From NCBI GenBank assembly GCA_036013505.1, contig CP107851.1, forward strand, positions 4,862,001-4,926,000: DNA of 64,000 nt, written 5' to 3'. Origin of the DNA: Streptomyces sp. NBC_00510. Its GTDB lineage: Bacteria > Actinomycetota > Actinomycetes > Streptomycetales > Streptomycetaceae. The notes under the pieces were generated by a model. That model saw nothing but the letters and a program-made list of their open reading frames with translations, was not told where the DNA came from and did not search any database. Positions 25,202-33,584 of the stretch are shown here, one piece after another. Position numbers and translations under genes: made by a program. The number at the start of each line of letters is the position of its first letter. Positions within the stretch are counted from its first letter, which is position 1.

Positions 25202-25507
25202 ATGGTCCCCCTGCCGGCCGGTCCCGAGGACGACGCGGAGAACGAGATCGGGCGGCTGCGCGCGGAGAACGAGCAACTGCGTCGCGCGCTGGGCAGCCGG
25301 TCGGTCATCGACCAGGCCGTCGGCATGGTGATGGCGCTGACGCCCTGCCCCGGCGACGTGGCCTGGGCGGTCCTCGTCCGGGCCTCCCAGTACGGCAACG
25401 TCAAGCTCCGCGACGTCGCCGCCGCGCTCGTGGCGAGCGCGGGGGGCCGGCCCCTGCCGGCGGACGTCCGGCGCGCCCTCGTACGGGCCATGCGTCCGTC
25501 CGGCTGA
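25202..25507 (+). CDS. Stand-alone ANTAR domain protein
   Basis: 101 residues from the ATG at 25202, with AGGAGG 8 nt upstream. A short coiled coil (ENEIGRLRAENEQLRRAL) leads into an ANTAR domain (SVIDQAVGMVMALTPCPGDVAWAVLVRASQYGNVKLRDVAAALV). ANTAR domains bind tandem RNA hairpins and prevent termination. Most carry GAF, PAS or receiver sensors; none is present here, so the signal must come from a partner or from dimerisation through the coil. A TACATT -10 element lies near 25164. It is convergent with the sigma factor gene at 25522, with a 14-nt gap. Confidence 0.88.
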   Translation: MVPLPAGPEDDAENEIGRLRAENEQLRRALGSRSVIDQAVGMVMALTPCPGDVAWAVLVRASQYGNVKLRDVAAALVASAGGRPLPADVRRALVRAMRPSG

Positions 25508-25521
25508 CCGGGCGTTCCGCG

Positions 25522-26403
25522 TCAGGCCTCGCCGGCCGCGCGGGTGTTCCCGCTGTCCCCGCTGTCCCCGGTGTTCCCCCTGTCCTCGGCCGCCTCGACC
25601 TCCTCGCGGAGGCGGCGGCAGGTGCGGCTGATCAGCCGGGAGACGTGCATCTGGGACAGACCCAGCTGGTCGGCGATCTGGGTCTGCGTCATGTCGCGGA
25701 AGAACCGCAGGTAGAGGATCTTCCTCTCGCGCGGGGGAAGTTCGCGCAGCCGCGGCGCGACGGCCACGCGGTCCACGACGGAGTCCAGGCACGGGTCCTC
25801 GGCCCCCAGGGTGTCGAGGAAGGTCCGGCCCTCCGAGCCCGGGGTGGCGGAGTCCAGGGAGGCGGGGGCGAAGCTGTCGAGGGCCTCCATGGCGACCAGC
25901 ACGTCCTGCTCGCTCATGCGGGCGTGCGCGGCGATCTCGGCCACGGTCGGGGTGCGCCCCTTCGTCCCGACGAGTTCGTGGCGGACGGTACGGACCCGGC
26001 TCCGGAGCTCCTGGACCCTGCGGGGGACGTGGACGCCCCACAGGTGGTCGCGGAAATGACGTTTCACCTCGCCGACGATGGTGGGCACGGCGAAGCTCTC
26101 GAAGGCGCTGCCGCGTGCGGGGTCGTAGCGCTGCACCGCCTTCACCAGGCCGAGCGCGGCGACCTGCCGGAGGTCCTCGGTGGACTCGCCGCGGTGCCGG
26201 AAGCGGCGTGCGAGCCGTTCCGACATCGGCATCCAGGCGATCACGACCTGCTCGCGCAGCGCGTCCTTCTCCGGGCCGTCCGGGAGCGCCGCGATCCGCC
26301 GCAACGCCTCGGCGGTGTCCGGGGTGTCGTCATGCGGACGCGGGCGGGCACCCGGATGCGGGTGCGGGTGCGGATGCCTGGTACGGGGCTGTCGGGCGGC
26401 CAT
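25522..26403 (-). CDS. SigB/SigF-type RNA polymerase sigma factor
   Basis: 293-residue group 3 sigma factor with regions 2, 3 and 4. Region 2 is DLRQVAALGLVKAVQRYDPARGSAFESFAVPTIVGEVKRHFRD; region 3 is VHVPRRVQELRSRV; region 4 is LPPRERKILYLRFFRDMTQTQIADQLGLSQMHVSRLISR. The N-terminus holds an odd His-Pro run (RHPHPHPHPG) and the C-terminus a repetitive Gly/Asp/Asn tail. The ATG at 26403 was chosen from AGGACC spacing. It belongs to the general stress/differentiation clade of Streptomyces; no anti-sigma gene is adjacent, so control is likely in trans. Confidence 0.93.
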   Translation of the reverse strand: MAARQPRTRHPHPHPHPGARPRPHDDTPDTAEALRRIAALPDGPEKDALREQVVIAWMPMSERLARRFRHRGESTEDLRQVAALGLVKAVQRYDPARGSAFESFAVPTIVGEVKRHFRDHLWGVHVPRRVQELRSRVRTVRHELVGTKGRTPTVAEIAAHARMSEQDVLVAMEALDSFAPASLDSATPGSEGRTFLDTLGAEDPCLDSVVDRVAVAPRLRELPPRERKILYLRFFRDMTQTQIADQLGLSQMHVSRLISRTCRRLREEVEAAEDRGNTGDSGDSGNTRAAGEA

Positions 26404-26598
26404 GGCTGGTCCTGCGCCTTCCTGCGGGGTCCGGGAGCCGCGCCGCGCGGGGCGTGCCGTACGGGAGGACACGCTCCGCGCTCCGGGGCCCGGCCGGGGC
26501 GCCCCGCGCGTGCGTGCCTCCCTTCCGAAGCACGGGGATCGCCTGCCCGATGCAGCGGTGCGCAAACCGCCGTGCCGGGGCTCGGTGGTGACTGGCCG

Positions 26599-26889
26599 TC
26601 AGGGGTCGACGAGCCGCCGGAGCGCCAGCAGGCCCCCGACGCCGGGGACCGCGGCGAGGAGCCGCACCGCCGTCGTCGAGCCTTCGGCGCGCACGGCGGT
26701 GAGGACGGTGAGGAGGTAGGCGCAGCCGTGGACGGGACCCATGAGGGAGGAGACGGGCCTCCAGTGCGCGGTGGCGAGGTTGACCAGCAGCACGGCGAGG
26801 GAGAGCAGTTCGACTGCGGCGGCCGCGCGCAGCGGGCGGAGCGCGGGCCTGTAAGGCCCGGCCGGGGAACCGCTCGGGGCGGAGGCCAC
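26599..26889 (-). CDS. Small integral membrane protein, DUF3817-like
   Basis: 96 residues with three predicted membrane segments (AVELLSLAVLLVNLATAHW, GPVHGCAYLLTVLTAV, LLAAVPGVGGLLALRRL). The GPVHG motif is typical of DUF3817 proteins. The GTG at 26889 has GGGAG 7 nt upstream; another GTG at 26895 overlaps the upstream stop as GTGA. It is translationally coupled to the preceding membrane gene. The function is unknown. Confidence 0.8.
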   Translation of the reverse strand: MASAPSGSPAGPYRPALRPLRAAAAVELLSLAVLLVNLATAHWRPVSSLMGPVHGCAYLLTVLTAVRAEGSTTAVRLLAAVPGVGGLLALRRLVDP

Positions 26890-26891
26890 GG

Positions 26892-27326
26892 TCACGCTCC
26901 CGTCGAGGAGCCGGGGCGGACGATCATCAGCACGGTGACGGCCGCCCACAGCAGGTTGAACATCCCCGTGGCCATGCCCAGCCGGGCGGCCTCGCGAGCG
27001 GGCACCGTCCCGTCCGCGAGCCCGGCCAGGAGCGCGCTCTGCCGCGGCAGGACGACCCCGGCGAGAAGGGCGGCGGCCAGCGCGGTCAGGACGATGGAGA
27101 CGACCAGCCACACGTCCCCGAGCACCCCCATGCTCGACGCGGTGGCGAGGCCGAAGACCGGGACGACCACGCCGACGGCGGCGTACACGCGGCAGATCCG
27201 GTGCAGCAGCCCCGCCGCGTCGGGGGCGCGGCGGACGGCGGGGGGAAACATGCTGGCGGCGACCGTGACGGGTCCGACGGCGACGATCGCGGCCAGGACG
27301 TGGACGGCGAGCAGGAACTTGGTCAT
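26892..27326 (-). CDS. Integral membrane protein, DUF2269-like
   Basis: 144 residues, four membrane segments starting FLLAVHVLAAIVAVGPVTVAA. The His at residue 9 and the VHxxxA/GP pattern are reminiscent of DUF2269/CopD-like membrane proteins. The ATG at 27326 follows GGAGGCGCAC. It is the middle gene of a leftward run (DJ-1 protein, this protein, DUF3817-like protein), only 16 nt after the DJ-1 stop. Function unknown. Confidence 0.8.
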   Translation of the reverse strand: MTKFLLAVHVLAAIVAVGPVTVAASMFPPAVRRAPDAAGLLHRICRVYAAVGVVVPVFGLATASSMGVLGDVWLVVSIVLTALAAALLAGVVLPRQSALLAGLADGTVPAREAARLGMATGMFNLLWAAVTVLMIVRPGSSTGA

Positions 27327-27342
27327 GTGCGCCTCCCCCTCC

Positions 27343-28041
27343 TCACGCGCCGGCCGGGCCGGCCGGGCCGGCAAAGACGGAGTCCTCGGCGCGCCACACC
27401 ACGCCCCGGCGTTCGTGGGCGAACAGCCGTTCCACGGAGTGGGCGACGCGCGGGCCGCGTTCGCGCTCCAGCAGGTGGAGGGCGAGGTCGAGCCCGGAGG
27501 TGACGCCGGCCGCGCTCACCAGGTCCCCGTCGTCGACGACCCGGGCGTCCACGACGGTGGCGCCCGCCGCCCGGAGACCGGCCGTCCCGAGGTGGTGGCC
27601 CGTCACGGGGCGCCCGCCGATCAGGCCCGCCATGGCGAGCAGCAGCGAACCGCCGCACACCGTGGCCACGGTGACGTCCGGCCGCTCCAGGGCGGTCCGC
27701 AGCAAGGGAGGCAGCCCGGTGCGCAGGGCCCGGGCGAGGACGGCCGGGACCGTGTCGCCGTCCTCGCCGTCGCCGTTGCCGTAGTCGTAGTCGTCGCCGT
27801 CGCCGTCGCCGTCCGCCGCGGGGATCCGGCCCGCCGCTCCCGGTACGACCACCAGGCCGCCGCGGCCGGGGTCGAGCGCCGCGGTCGCCCGCAGCGACGG
27901 CAGCCCCAGGCCCGAGGGCACCTCGCGGGGCCCCTCCGCCGACACGAGCCCGGCGCGGATGCCACCGGCGGTCAGCACCTCCAGGGGAGCGACGACGTCC
28001 AGGGGGTCGAACCCGTCGTACAACACGAACTGAGCGAGCAT
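27343..28041 (-). CDS. DJ-1/PfpI family protein (isonitrile hydratase-like) with Gly-Asp insertion
   Basis: 232 residues from the ATG at 28041. A class I glutamine-amidotransferase-like fold: the start is FVLYDGFDPLDVVAPLEVL, and the nucleophile-elbow Cys129 is in TVATVCGGSLLLA. The domain ends with SGLDLALHLLERERG. Residues about 76-96 are an acidic low-complexity insert (DGDGDGDDYDYGNGDGEDGD) encoded by repeated GTCGCC units, probably a surface loop expanded by slippage. The enzyme activity is unproven. It is divergent from a second DJ-1-fold gene (the GlxA regulator at 28220). Confidence 0.88.
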   Translation of the reverse strand: MLAQFVLYDGFDPLDVVAPLEVLTAGGIRAGLVSAEGPREVPSGLGLPSLRATAALDPGRGGLVVVPGAAGRIPAADGDGDGDDYDYGNGDGEDGDTVPAVLARALRTGLPPLLRTALERPDVTVATVCGGSLLLAMAGLIGGRPVTGHHLGTAGLRAAGATVVDARVVDDGDLVSAAGVTSGLDLALHLLERERGPRVAHSVERLFAHERRGVVWRAEDSVFAGPAGPAGA

Positions 28042-28207
28042 CTCCGGCCTTCCGGGAGCGGTGCGGGACGCTCCCGACGCTAGGCCCGGCACCGCATCGT
28101 CAGAAGTGGCCGGATTGCCAGTTCCCAACGGATTCCCGCCAGCGCTTTCATCAGCATGTGCAGACTACGGCCCAGCTCACTGGCTTGGCGGAATTCCGTC
28201 GCCCCTC

Positions 28208-28213
28208 TACCGT
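28208..28213 (+). promoter_or_regulatory. -10 element, leaderless GlxA-type gene
   Basis: TACCGT followed by exactly six bases and the ATG at 28220; no ribosome-binding site fits, so the mRNA probably starts at the start codon. Confidence 0.5.
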
Positions 28214-28219
28214 GAAGCC

Positions 28220-29161
28220 ATGCACACGGTGGTCGTCCTCGCCCTCGACCAGGTCATCCCGTTCGACCTGGCGGCCCCGATCGAGGTGTTCTCCCGCACC
28301 CGCCTGCCCGACGGCCGCCCCGCCTACCGGGTCCGGATCTGCGCCCCCTCGCCCGAGGTCGACGCCGGGCCCTTCGTGCTGCGCGCCCCGTACGGGCTGG
28401 AGGCGCTGGCCGAGGCCGACACGATCGTCCTGCCGGGCACGGCCGACCCCTCGGTGCCGGTGCCCGGGGAGGTGCTGCGGGCGCTGCGGGCGGCCGCCGC
28501 GAACGGCACCCGGATCGCCTCGGTCTGCGCCGGGGCCTTCGTGCTCGCCGCCACCGGGCTGGTGGACGGCCTGCGGATCACCACGCACTGGGTGGGCGCG
28601 CGGCGACTGGCGGAGCTCCACCCGCAGGTGACCGTCGACCCGGACGTGCTCTACGTCGACAACGGCCAGTTCCTCACCTCGGCGGGCGCCGCCGCCGCGC
28701 TCGACCTGTGCCTGCACATGATCCGCAAGGACCACGGTTCCGCCGTGGCCGCCGACGCCGCCCGGCTGTCCGTCATGCCGCTGGAACGCGAGGGCGGCCA
28801 GGCCCAGTTCATCGTCCACGAGCAGCCCCCGGCACCGGCCGGGGCCACCATGGAGCCGCTGCTGCGCTGGCTGGAGGAGAACGCGGACCGCGAACTGACG
28901 CTGGAGGACATCGCCGCGCACGCCGGGACGAGCACCCGCACCCTCAACCGCCGCTTCCGCGAGCAGACCGGCACCACCCCGCTGCAGTGGCTGCACCGGG
29001 CCCGTGTCCGCCGGGCCCAGTACCTGCTGGAGACCACGGACCACTCCGTGGACCGGATCGCCGTCCAGGCCGGGTTCGGCTCCCCCACCGCCTTCCGCGA
29101 GCGCTTCAAGCGGGTCGTCGGCACCAGCCCGCACGCCTACCGGCGGGCCTTCCGCGGCTGA
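28220..29161 (+). CDS. GlxA family transcriptional regulator (DJ-1-like sensor + AraC HTH)
   Basis: 313 residues. The N-terminal DJ-1/PfpI-like domain (VVLALDQVIPFDLAAPIEVFSR, elbow ASVCAGAFVLAATGLVDG) is followed by an AraC-type double helix-turn-helix (about 215-310, DIAAHAGTSTRTLNRRFREQTG and RIAVQAGFGSPTAFRERFKRVVG). Such regulators activate catabolic or stress genes; the inducer is unknown. It is divergent from the DJ-1-type enzyme gene with about 180 bp between, which suggests it may regulate that operon. Its transcript appears leaderless. Confidence 0.93.
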   Translation: MHTVVVLALDQVIPFDLAAPIEVFSRTRLPDGRPAYRVRICAPSPEVDAGPFVLRAPYGLEALAEADTIVLPGTADPSVPVPGEVLRALRAAAANGTRIASVCAGAFVLAATGLVDGLRITTHWVGARRLAELHPQVTVDPDVLYVDNGQFLTSAGAAAALDLCLHMIRKDHGSAVAADAARLSVMPLEREGGQAQFIVHEQPPAPAGATMEPLLRWLEENADRELTLEDIAAHAGTSTRTLNRRFREQTGTTPLQWLHRARVRRAQYLLETTDHSVDRIAVQAGFGSPTAFRERFKRVVGTSPHAYRRAFRG

Positions 29162-29335
29162 CCCCGCCCCGCCGCGCCCGGCCCGCGGCCGGCCCGGCGC
29201 CGTTCCGCCATCCGGGGACGGGCCGGACGTCAGCCGCAGGACACCCGCAGGTCGCGCGGACAGGGCATGAAGGGGCGAGAACACCTGGCGACAACACCTG
29301 CGGACAGGCGCACGACGCGCGGGGGCGACCGGACC

Positions 29336-30310
29336 ATGGGCATCATCACCACGACGACTCCACACCTCCTGAGCGGCGCGACCCTGCGCCGGATCGCCTG
29401 CCTGGCCCCGATCGTGCTGGTCGGGTGGTGGGTGGTCCGGCACTGGCAGCTGATCGCCGACGGGGGCCGCGGGCTGCTCGACGCCAACCGGGGCTGGCTG
29501 CTGGCCGCCGTGGCGGCGACCGGGCTTGCCTGGGTGGCGGTGTCGTTCATGCGGCAGGGCACGGTCCTGGAACGGCTGCCGGCGGGACGCCTGCTGGCGA
29601 CGCAGTTCGCCGCGGGCGCCGCGAACCACCTGCTGCCCGCGGGCATCGGGGCGAGCGCGGTCAACCTGCGCTTCATGCGGGCGTGCGGGCTGCCGCCCGC
29701 CCGGTCGGCGGCGGCCATCGCGCTGTACTTCCTGGCCGAGTGCGTGGGCCGCGGGACGCTGCTGGCGGTGCTGCTCGCCGCGTTCCCGCACGCGCTGCGG
29801 CTCGACGGACTGCTGCCCGAGGGCATCTCCGTACCCATCGGACCGACGGCGGGAGCGGCCGCCGGGGTCTGCGCGGTCGCGGCGGTCGTGCTGGTCGCCG
29901 TACCGCGGCTGCGGCGGGTGGTGCGTACGTTCCTCGCCACGGCGTTCACGGACGCGCGGACGCTGCACGCCCGGCCGTCGCGGGCCCTCGCGCTGTGGGG
30001 CGGCTCGCTCGCCTTCCCCGCCCTGCAGGCCGCCGGCCTCGTCGCGGTCACGATGGCCCTGGGGGTCCCGGTGCCCTTCGCCCACGTCGCCGTCGCCTAC
30101 CTCGTGGCCAGTGTCGCGGCGGCCGCGCTGCCCACCCCCGGCGGTGTCGGCTCCGTCGACGCGGCCCTCGTGGTGACCCTCGTCGCCACGGGCGCCTCCC
30201 TCGCCGCGGCCACCTCGGCCGTGCTCGGCTACCGGATCGTCACGGTGTGGCTCCCCCTCGTCCCCGGCGCGCTGGTCCTGGGCGCGCTGGTCCGCCGGAA
30301 GGTCGTCTGA
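29336..30310 (+). CDS. Flippase-like membrane protein (YbhN/LPG-synthase transmembrane domain family)
   Basis: 324 residues with about eight membrane segments. Motifs of the UPF0104/lysylphosphatidylglycerol-synthase N-terminal family are visible: GAANHLLPAGIGASAVNLRF, ALYFLAECVGRGTLLAV and the late LPTPGGVGSVDAALV. Members flip or move polyprenyl or phospholipid-linked substrates; the ligand is not deducible. The ATG at 29336 has only weak ribosome-site similarity (GGCGACCGGACC). It stands alone after the regulator gene. Confidence 0.85.
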   Translation: MGIITTTTPHLLSGATLRRIACLAPIVLVGWWVVRHWQLIADGGRGLLDANRGWLLAAVAATGLAWVAVSFMRQGTVLERLPAGRLLATQFAAGAANHLLPAGIGASAVNLRFMRACGLPPARSAAAIALYFLAECVGRGTLLAVLLAAFPHALRLDGLLPEGISVPIGPTAGAAAGVCAVAAVVLVAVPRLRRVVRTFLATAFTDARTLHARPSRALALWGGSLAFPALQAAGLVAVTMALGVPVPFAHVAVAYLVASVAAAALPTPGGVGSVDAALVVTLVATGASLAAATSAVLGYRIVTVWLPLVPGALVLGALVRRKVV

Positions 30311-30564
30311 CCCGCACGTCCGCCCGGCGCACCCCGAGCGAAGGAACGCGACGGCGATGCCCCACCCCGGACCCGTTCCGCAGCGGCGCCGCCGGCTCCG
30401 TGCCCGTGTACGAAGCCCGGCCGCCGGGCGACCGCGCGACCCACGCGCCCCCACCACGCGCGCCCCGTCCGCCCGAGCACCGTTCGCCCGCGGAAACCCC
30501 GTGGTGACGGCCCGGCGGCGCGTGCCACGCTGGCCGCGGGGACGGGGCACGGGAGGGCGGAACA

Positions 30565-31977
30565 CTGGAGCTGCACGAGTACGCGGAGCGGGACGCGACG
30601 GGGTTGCGGGAGCTGATCCGCACCGGGGAGGTGAGCGCGGGCGAGGTCGAGGCCGTCGCGCGCAGGGCCCTGGAGGCGGCGGGTGCGGAGCTCAACGCGC
30701 TGACGCTGCCGCTGTTCGACCCTGCCCCCGCGCACCGGCCGGACGGGCCGCTCGGCGGTGTGCCCTTCGTGATCAAGGACGGCGGTCCGTTCATACGGGG
30801 CGTGCCGTTCACCCTCGGCAGCCGGGCCCTGCGGGGTGCCGTGGCGGACGCCGACCACGATCTGATGACCCGCTTCCGGGAGGCGGGCCTGGTGGCGCTC
30901 GGCCAGAGCACCGCGCCGGAGTTCGGCCTGAGCTTCGCCACCGAGCCGGTGCGCTACGGGCCGACGCGCAACCCCTGGGACCCGGGGCGCGGGGTGGGTG
31001 GGTCGAGCGGCGGGTCGGCCGCCCTGGTCGCCGCGGGGGCGGTGCCGGTGGCGCACGCCAACGACGCGGGCGGTTCGATCCGCATCCCGGCGTCCTGCTG
31101 CGGCCTGGTCGGGCTCAAGCCGAGCCGGGGGCGCACTCCGTGCGGGCCGCTCGCGGGCGAGGCGGCGTTCGGGCTCCAGGTGGAGTTCGCCGTGACCAGG
31201 ACGGTACGGGACGCCGCGGTGCTGCTCGACGCCGTGGGCGGGCCCTCGTACGGCGACAAGTACCCCCTCCCGGCGCCCCCGTCGCCGTACGCGCGGGCGG
31301 TGCGCTCCGACCCGGGCCGGCTGCGGATCGCCCTGACCACCGCCGCCTGGACGGGCACGCCCGTGGACCCGCAGGTCGCCGCGGTCACCGTCGACGCGGG
31401 CAAGGTGCTGGAGTGGATCGGGCACCGTGTCACCGAGGACACACCGCGCCTGGACGCGGACGACCTCGTGGAGGCCACCGTGCTGGGCGCGTTCGCCAGT
31501 GGCGGCGCGCTGCTGCGGGCGGCGCCGCGCCTGGACCGCTCGCTGCTGGAGGCGGTGTCGCGGGCGGTGCTCGCCGAGACCGAGGCGTGCACGGCGCTCG
31601 GGCTGATGGCGGCGATCGACGCGCAGCACCGCGTGACCCGCGCGGCGGGCCGCTTCTTCACCACGTACGACCTGCTCGTCACGCCGACGCTCGGCGCGCT
31701 CCCCGCGCCGCACGGCACCCTCGACCACGACGACCCCCGGCACACGGTGCGTTCCTGGCTGCGCGAGCTGTTCGCGTACGGGCCGTTCACGGCGGCCTTC
31801 AACGTCTCCGGGCATCCGGCGGTGAGCCTGCCGCTCGGCCAGAGCCGTGAGGGACTGCCGGTCGGGGTGCAGCTCGTCGCCGCCCAGGGCCGGGAGGACC
31901 TGCTGCTGGGCGTGGCCGCGCAGTTGGAGCAGGCCGTCCCGTGGCGGGACCGCAGGCCGCCGTTCCTGGTCGGCTGA
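30565..31977 (+). CDS. Amidase signature family hydrolase
   Basis: Amidase with the Ser-Ser-Lys triad: Lys71 (FVIKDGG), Ser147/Ser148 region (GVGGSSGGSAA) and nucleophile Ser171 (DAGGSIRIPA), numbered from 30565. The frame has no ATG, GTG or TTG before a TTG at 30604, which would cut into the family N-terminus (DATGLRELIRTGEVSAGEVE). A CTG at 30565 has GGGAGG 8 nt upstream and restores the usual start, so a rare CTG start is my choice; TTG 30604 is the alternative. 470 residues, cytoplasmic; substrate unknown (short amides, carbamates or peptide-like amides). Confidence 0.88.
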   Translation: MELHEYAERDATGLRELIRTGEVSAGEVEAVARRALEAAGAELNALTLPLFDPAPAHRPDGPLGGVPFVIKDGGPFIRGVPFTLGSRALRGAVADADHDLMTRFREAGLVALGQSTAPEFGLSFATEPVRYGPTRNPWDPGRGVGGSSGGSAALVAAGAVPVAHANDAGGSIRIPASCCGLVGLKPSRGRTPCGPLAGEAAFGLQVEFAVTRTVRDAAVLLDAVGGPSYGDKYPLPAPPSPYARAVRSDPGRLRIALTTAAWTGTPVDPQVAAVTVDAGKVLEWIGHRVTEDTPRLDADDLVEATVLGAFASGGALLRAAPRLDRSLLEAVSRAVLAETEACTALGLMAAIDAQHRVTRAAGRFFTTYDLLVTPTLGALPAPHGTLDHDDPRHTVRSWLRELFAYGPFTAAFNVSGHPAVSLPLGQSREGLPVGVQLVAAQGREDLLLGVAAQLEQAVPWRDRRPPFLVG

Positions 31978-32008
31978 CGCCTCTCCGCGCGTGCGGAACG
32001 GCCTGCGC

Positions 32009-33391
32009 TCAGCTGCTGCTCGGGCTGGTGCCGGTGCCGTTGGTGGGCGGGAACGCGTAGACGTGGCCCGGGGTGACGATCTTGGTCATCGCCTCGGCGA
32101 AGAGGCTGCTGGGCTCGTTGCCGCCCACGGCGGTGTCGGTGTTGAGCAGCACGACCAAGGTCGCCTTGGCGTCGGGCAGGTACACGGCGGTGCTCTGGTA
32201 GCCGGGCAGCGATCCGTTGTGCCCGATCCAGCCGTGGTTGTCGAAGAGGCCGAGGCCGTAGCCGATGCCCGGGTACGAGGTGGGGAGGAAGGCCGTGCGC
32301 TGCGCCTGGGTGGCCTCGCTGAGCAGGGTGCCGTCGGCGACGATGCGGGCCCAGGCCCGCAGGTCCTGCTGGTCGGAGATCATCGCGCCGGCGGCCCAGG
32401 CCCAGGAGGGGTCCCAGTTGGTGGCGTCGCCTTCCTTCCCGTCCTTGGTCTGCCGGGTGTAGCCGCGGGCGTGCGGGTTCGGGAAGGCGCGCCCCGCGGG
32501 GAAGACGGTGTGCTTCAGCTTGGCCGGACCGAGCACGTCGCGCCGCAGGTAGTCGCCGAGCGGCATGCCGCTCGCCTTCTCGATCACCAGGCCCAGCAGG
32601 ACGGTGTTGGTGTTGGAGTACTGGAAGCGGGAGCCCGCGGTGGCCTGCGAGGGGTGCTGGAAGGCGTAGGCGAGCAGCTCGGCGGGGACGAACTCCCGGT
32701 TGGGGTCGGCCTTGAGGGCCTTCTGGAAGTTCGGGTCGTCGGTGTAGTTGTAGAGCCCGCTGCGCATCTCGGCGAGCTGCCGCAAGGTGATGCCGTCGCC
32801 GCCGGGCACGCCGTCCACGTACCGCGAGACGGGGTCGTCGAGTCCGGCCTTCTTCCGGTCGACGAGGGTCAGCAGCGCCGTCACGGTGAAGGTCTTGGTC
32901 TCGCTGCCGATCCGCATGTTGAGGTCGGGCGCCATGCGCGCCCTCGACTTCGTGTCTGCCACGCCGAGGGCGCGTACGTAGGAGCCCTTGCCGGCGGCCC
33001 ACAGCCCCACGATCGCGCCGGGCACGCCGGTCCTGGTCAGGGTGTCCTTCATCGCGCCGTCGAGCTTCTTGACGACGTCGCCGGAGAGCGCGGGGAAGTT
33101 CCCGCCGGCGCCCGGTGACCCGCTGGGGGAGGCCTGCGCGGGGGAGGCCTGCGCGGGGGACGCGGACGCCGGGGAGGCGGAGGCCGGGCCCGCCGTGCGG
33201 TCCTCCTCGGCCCGCGCGAGCGGCGAGGCCGGAGCCGACCTCGCCGTCCGGGTGCCCTCGGGGGAGCGGGCGGTGTCCGCGGGCCCGCCGCACGCCAGGG
33301 CCGTGGGGAGCGCGGCGGCGGCCAGGACCGTGGCGACGGCCTTGCGCACGGTGCCGCGGAGCCTGGGCGGACGGGCGCACGGGTGCGTCAT
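32009..33391 (-). CDS. Serine hydrolase, class C beta-lactamase/DD-carboxypeptidase-like lipoprotein
   Basis: 460 residues from the ATG at 33391. The signal sequence ends in a lipobox-like LPTALAC, so membrane anchoring by lipid is likely. A Ser/Ala/Pro/Gln linker of tandem SPAQA-type repeats (about 65-95) precedes the catalytic domain. All three motifs of the family are visible: Ser163-x-x-Lys166 (SETK), Tyr258-Ser-Asn260 and His391-Asn-Gly393. Members act as D-aminopeptidases, esterases or peptidoglycan hydrolases; true beta-lactamase activity is not implied. A single gene, divergent from the GntR operon. Confidence 0.9.
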   Translation of the reverse strand: MTHPCARPPRLRGTVRKAVATVLAAAALPTALACGGPADTARSPEGTRTARSAPASPLARAEEDRTAGPASASPASASPAQASPAQASPSGSPGAGGNFPALSGDVVKKLDGAMKDTLTRTGVPGAIVGLWAAGKGSYVRALGVADTKSRARMAPDLNMRIGSETKTFTVTALLTLVDRKKAGLDDPVSRYVDGVPGGDGITLRQLAEMRSGLYNYTDDPNFQKALKADPNREFVPAELLAYAFQHPSQATAGSRFQYSNTNTVLLGLVIEKASGMPLGDYLRRDVLGPAKLKHTVFPAGRAFPNPHARGYTRQTKDGKEGDATNWDPSWAWAAGAMISDQQDLRAWARIVADGTLLSEATQAQRTAFLPTSYPGIGYGLGLFDNHGWIGHNGSLPGYQSTAVYLPDAKATLVVLLNTDTAVGGNEPSSLFAEAMTKIVTPGHVYAFPPTNGTGTSPSSS

Positions 33392-33554
33392 GTCAGTGCC
33401 TTTCGGCCGTGGGGACGGGGCGGGGCGGGGGCACGCCACCGCGAACGTAAGCCGCCGGCCGCGGTGCGGCGACCGGGCGGCGGGCGGCGCGCGGCCGAGC
33501 GGGTGACGTCCTTCGCGGGGGCGGGTCTTGACGGTGCGTCGGGTCATTGGTTGA

Positions 33555-33569
33555 GTGGCTCATCCACTG
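33555..33569. promoter_or_regulatory. Candidate GntR operator
   Basis: Inverted repeat AGTGG-CTCAT-CCACT, 15 nt before the GntR start codon and within the likely promoter; arms of this size and spacing are typical of FCD-type GntR operators. Confidence 0.45.
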
Positions 33570-33584
33570 ACCCATGGAGGTGTG

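Noticed and set aside
27760..27815. GTCGCC repeats as a CRISPR or regulatory repeat array
   Set aside because: They lie within a reading frame and encode Gly-Asp; there are no spacers.
32009..33391. Antibiotic-resistance beta-lactamase
   Set aside because: The motifs are those of the broad class C/DD-peptidase superfamily (SxxK, YSN, HNG); nothing indicates lactam hydrolysis.
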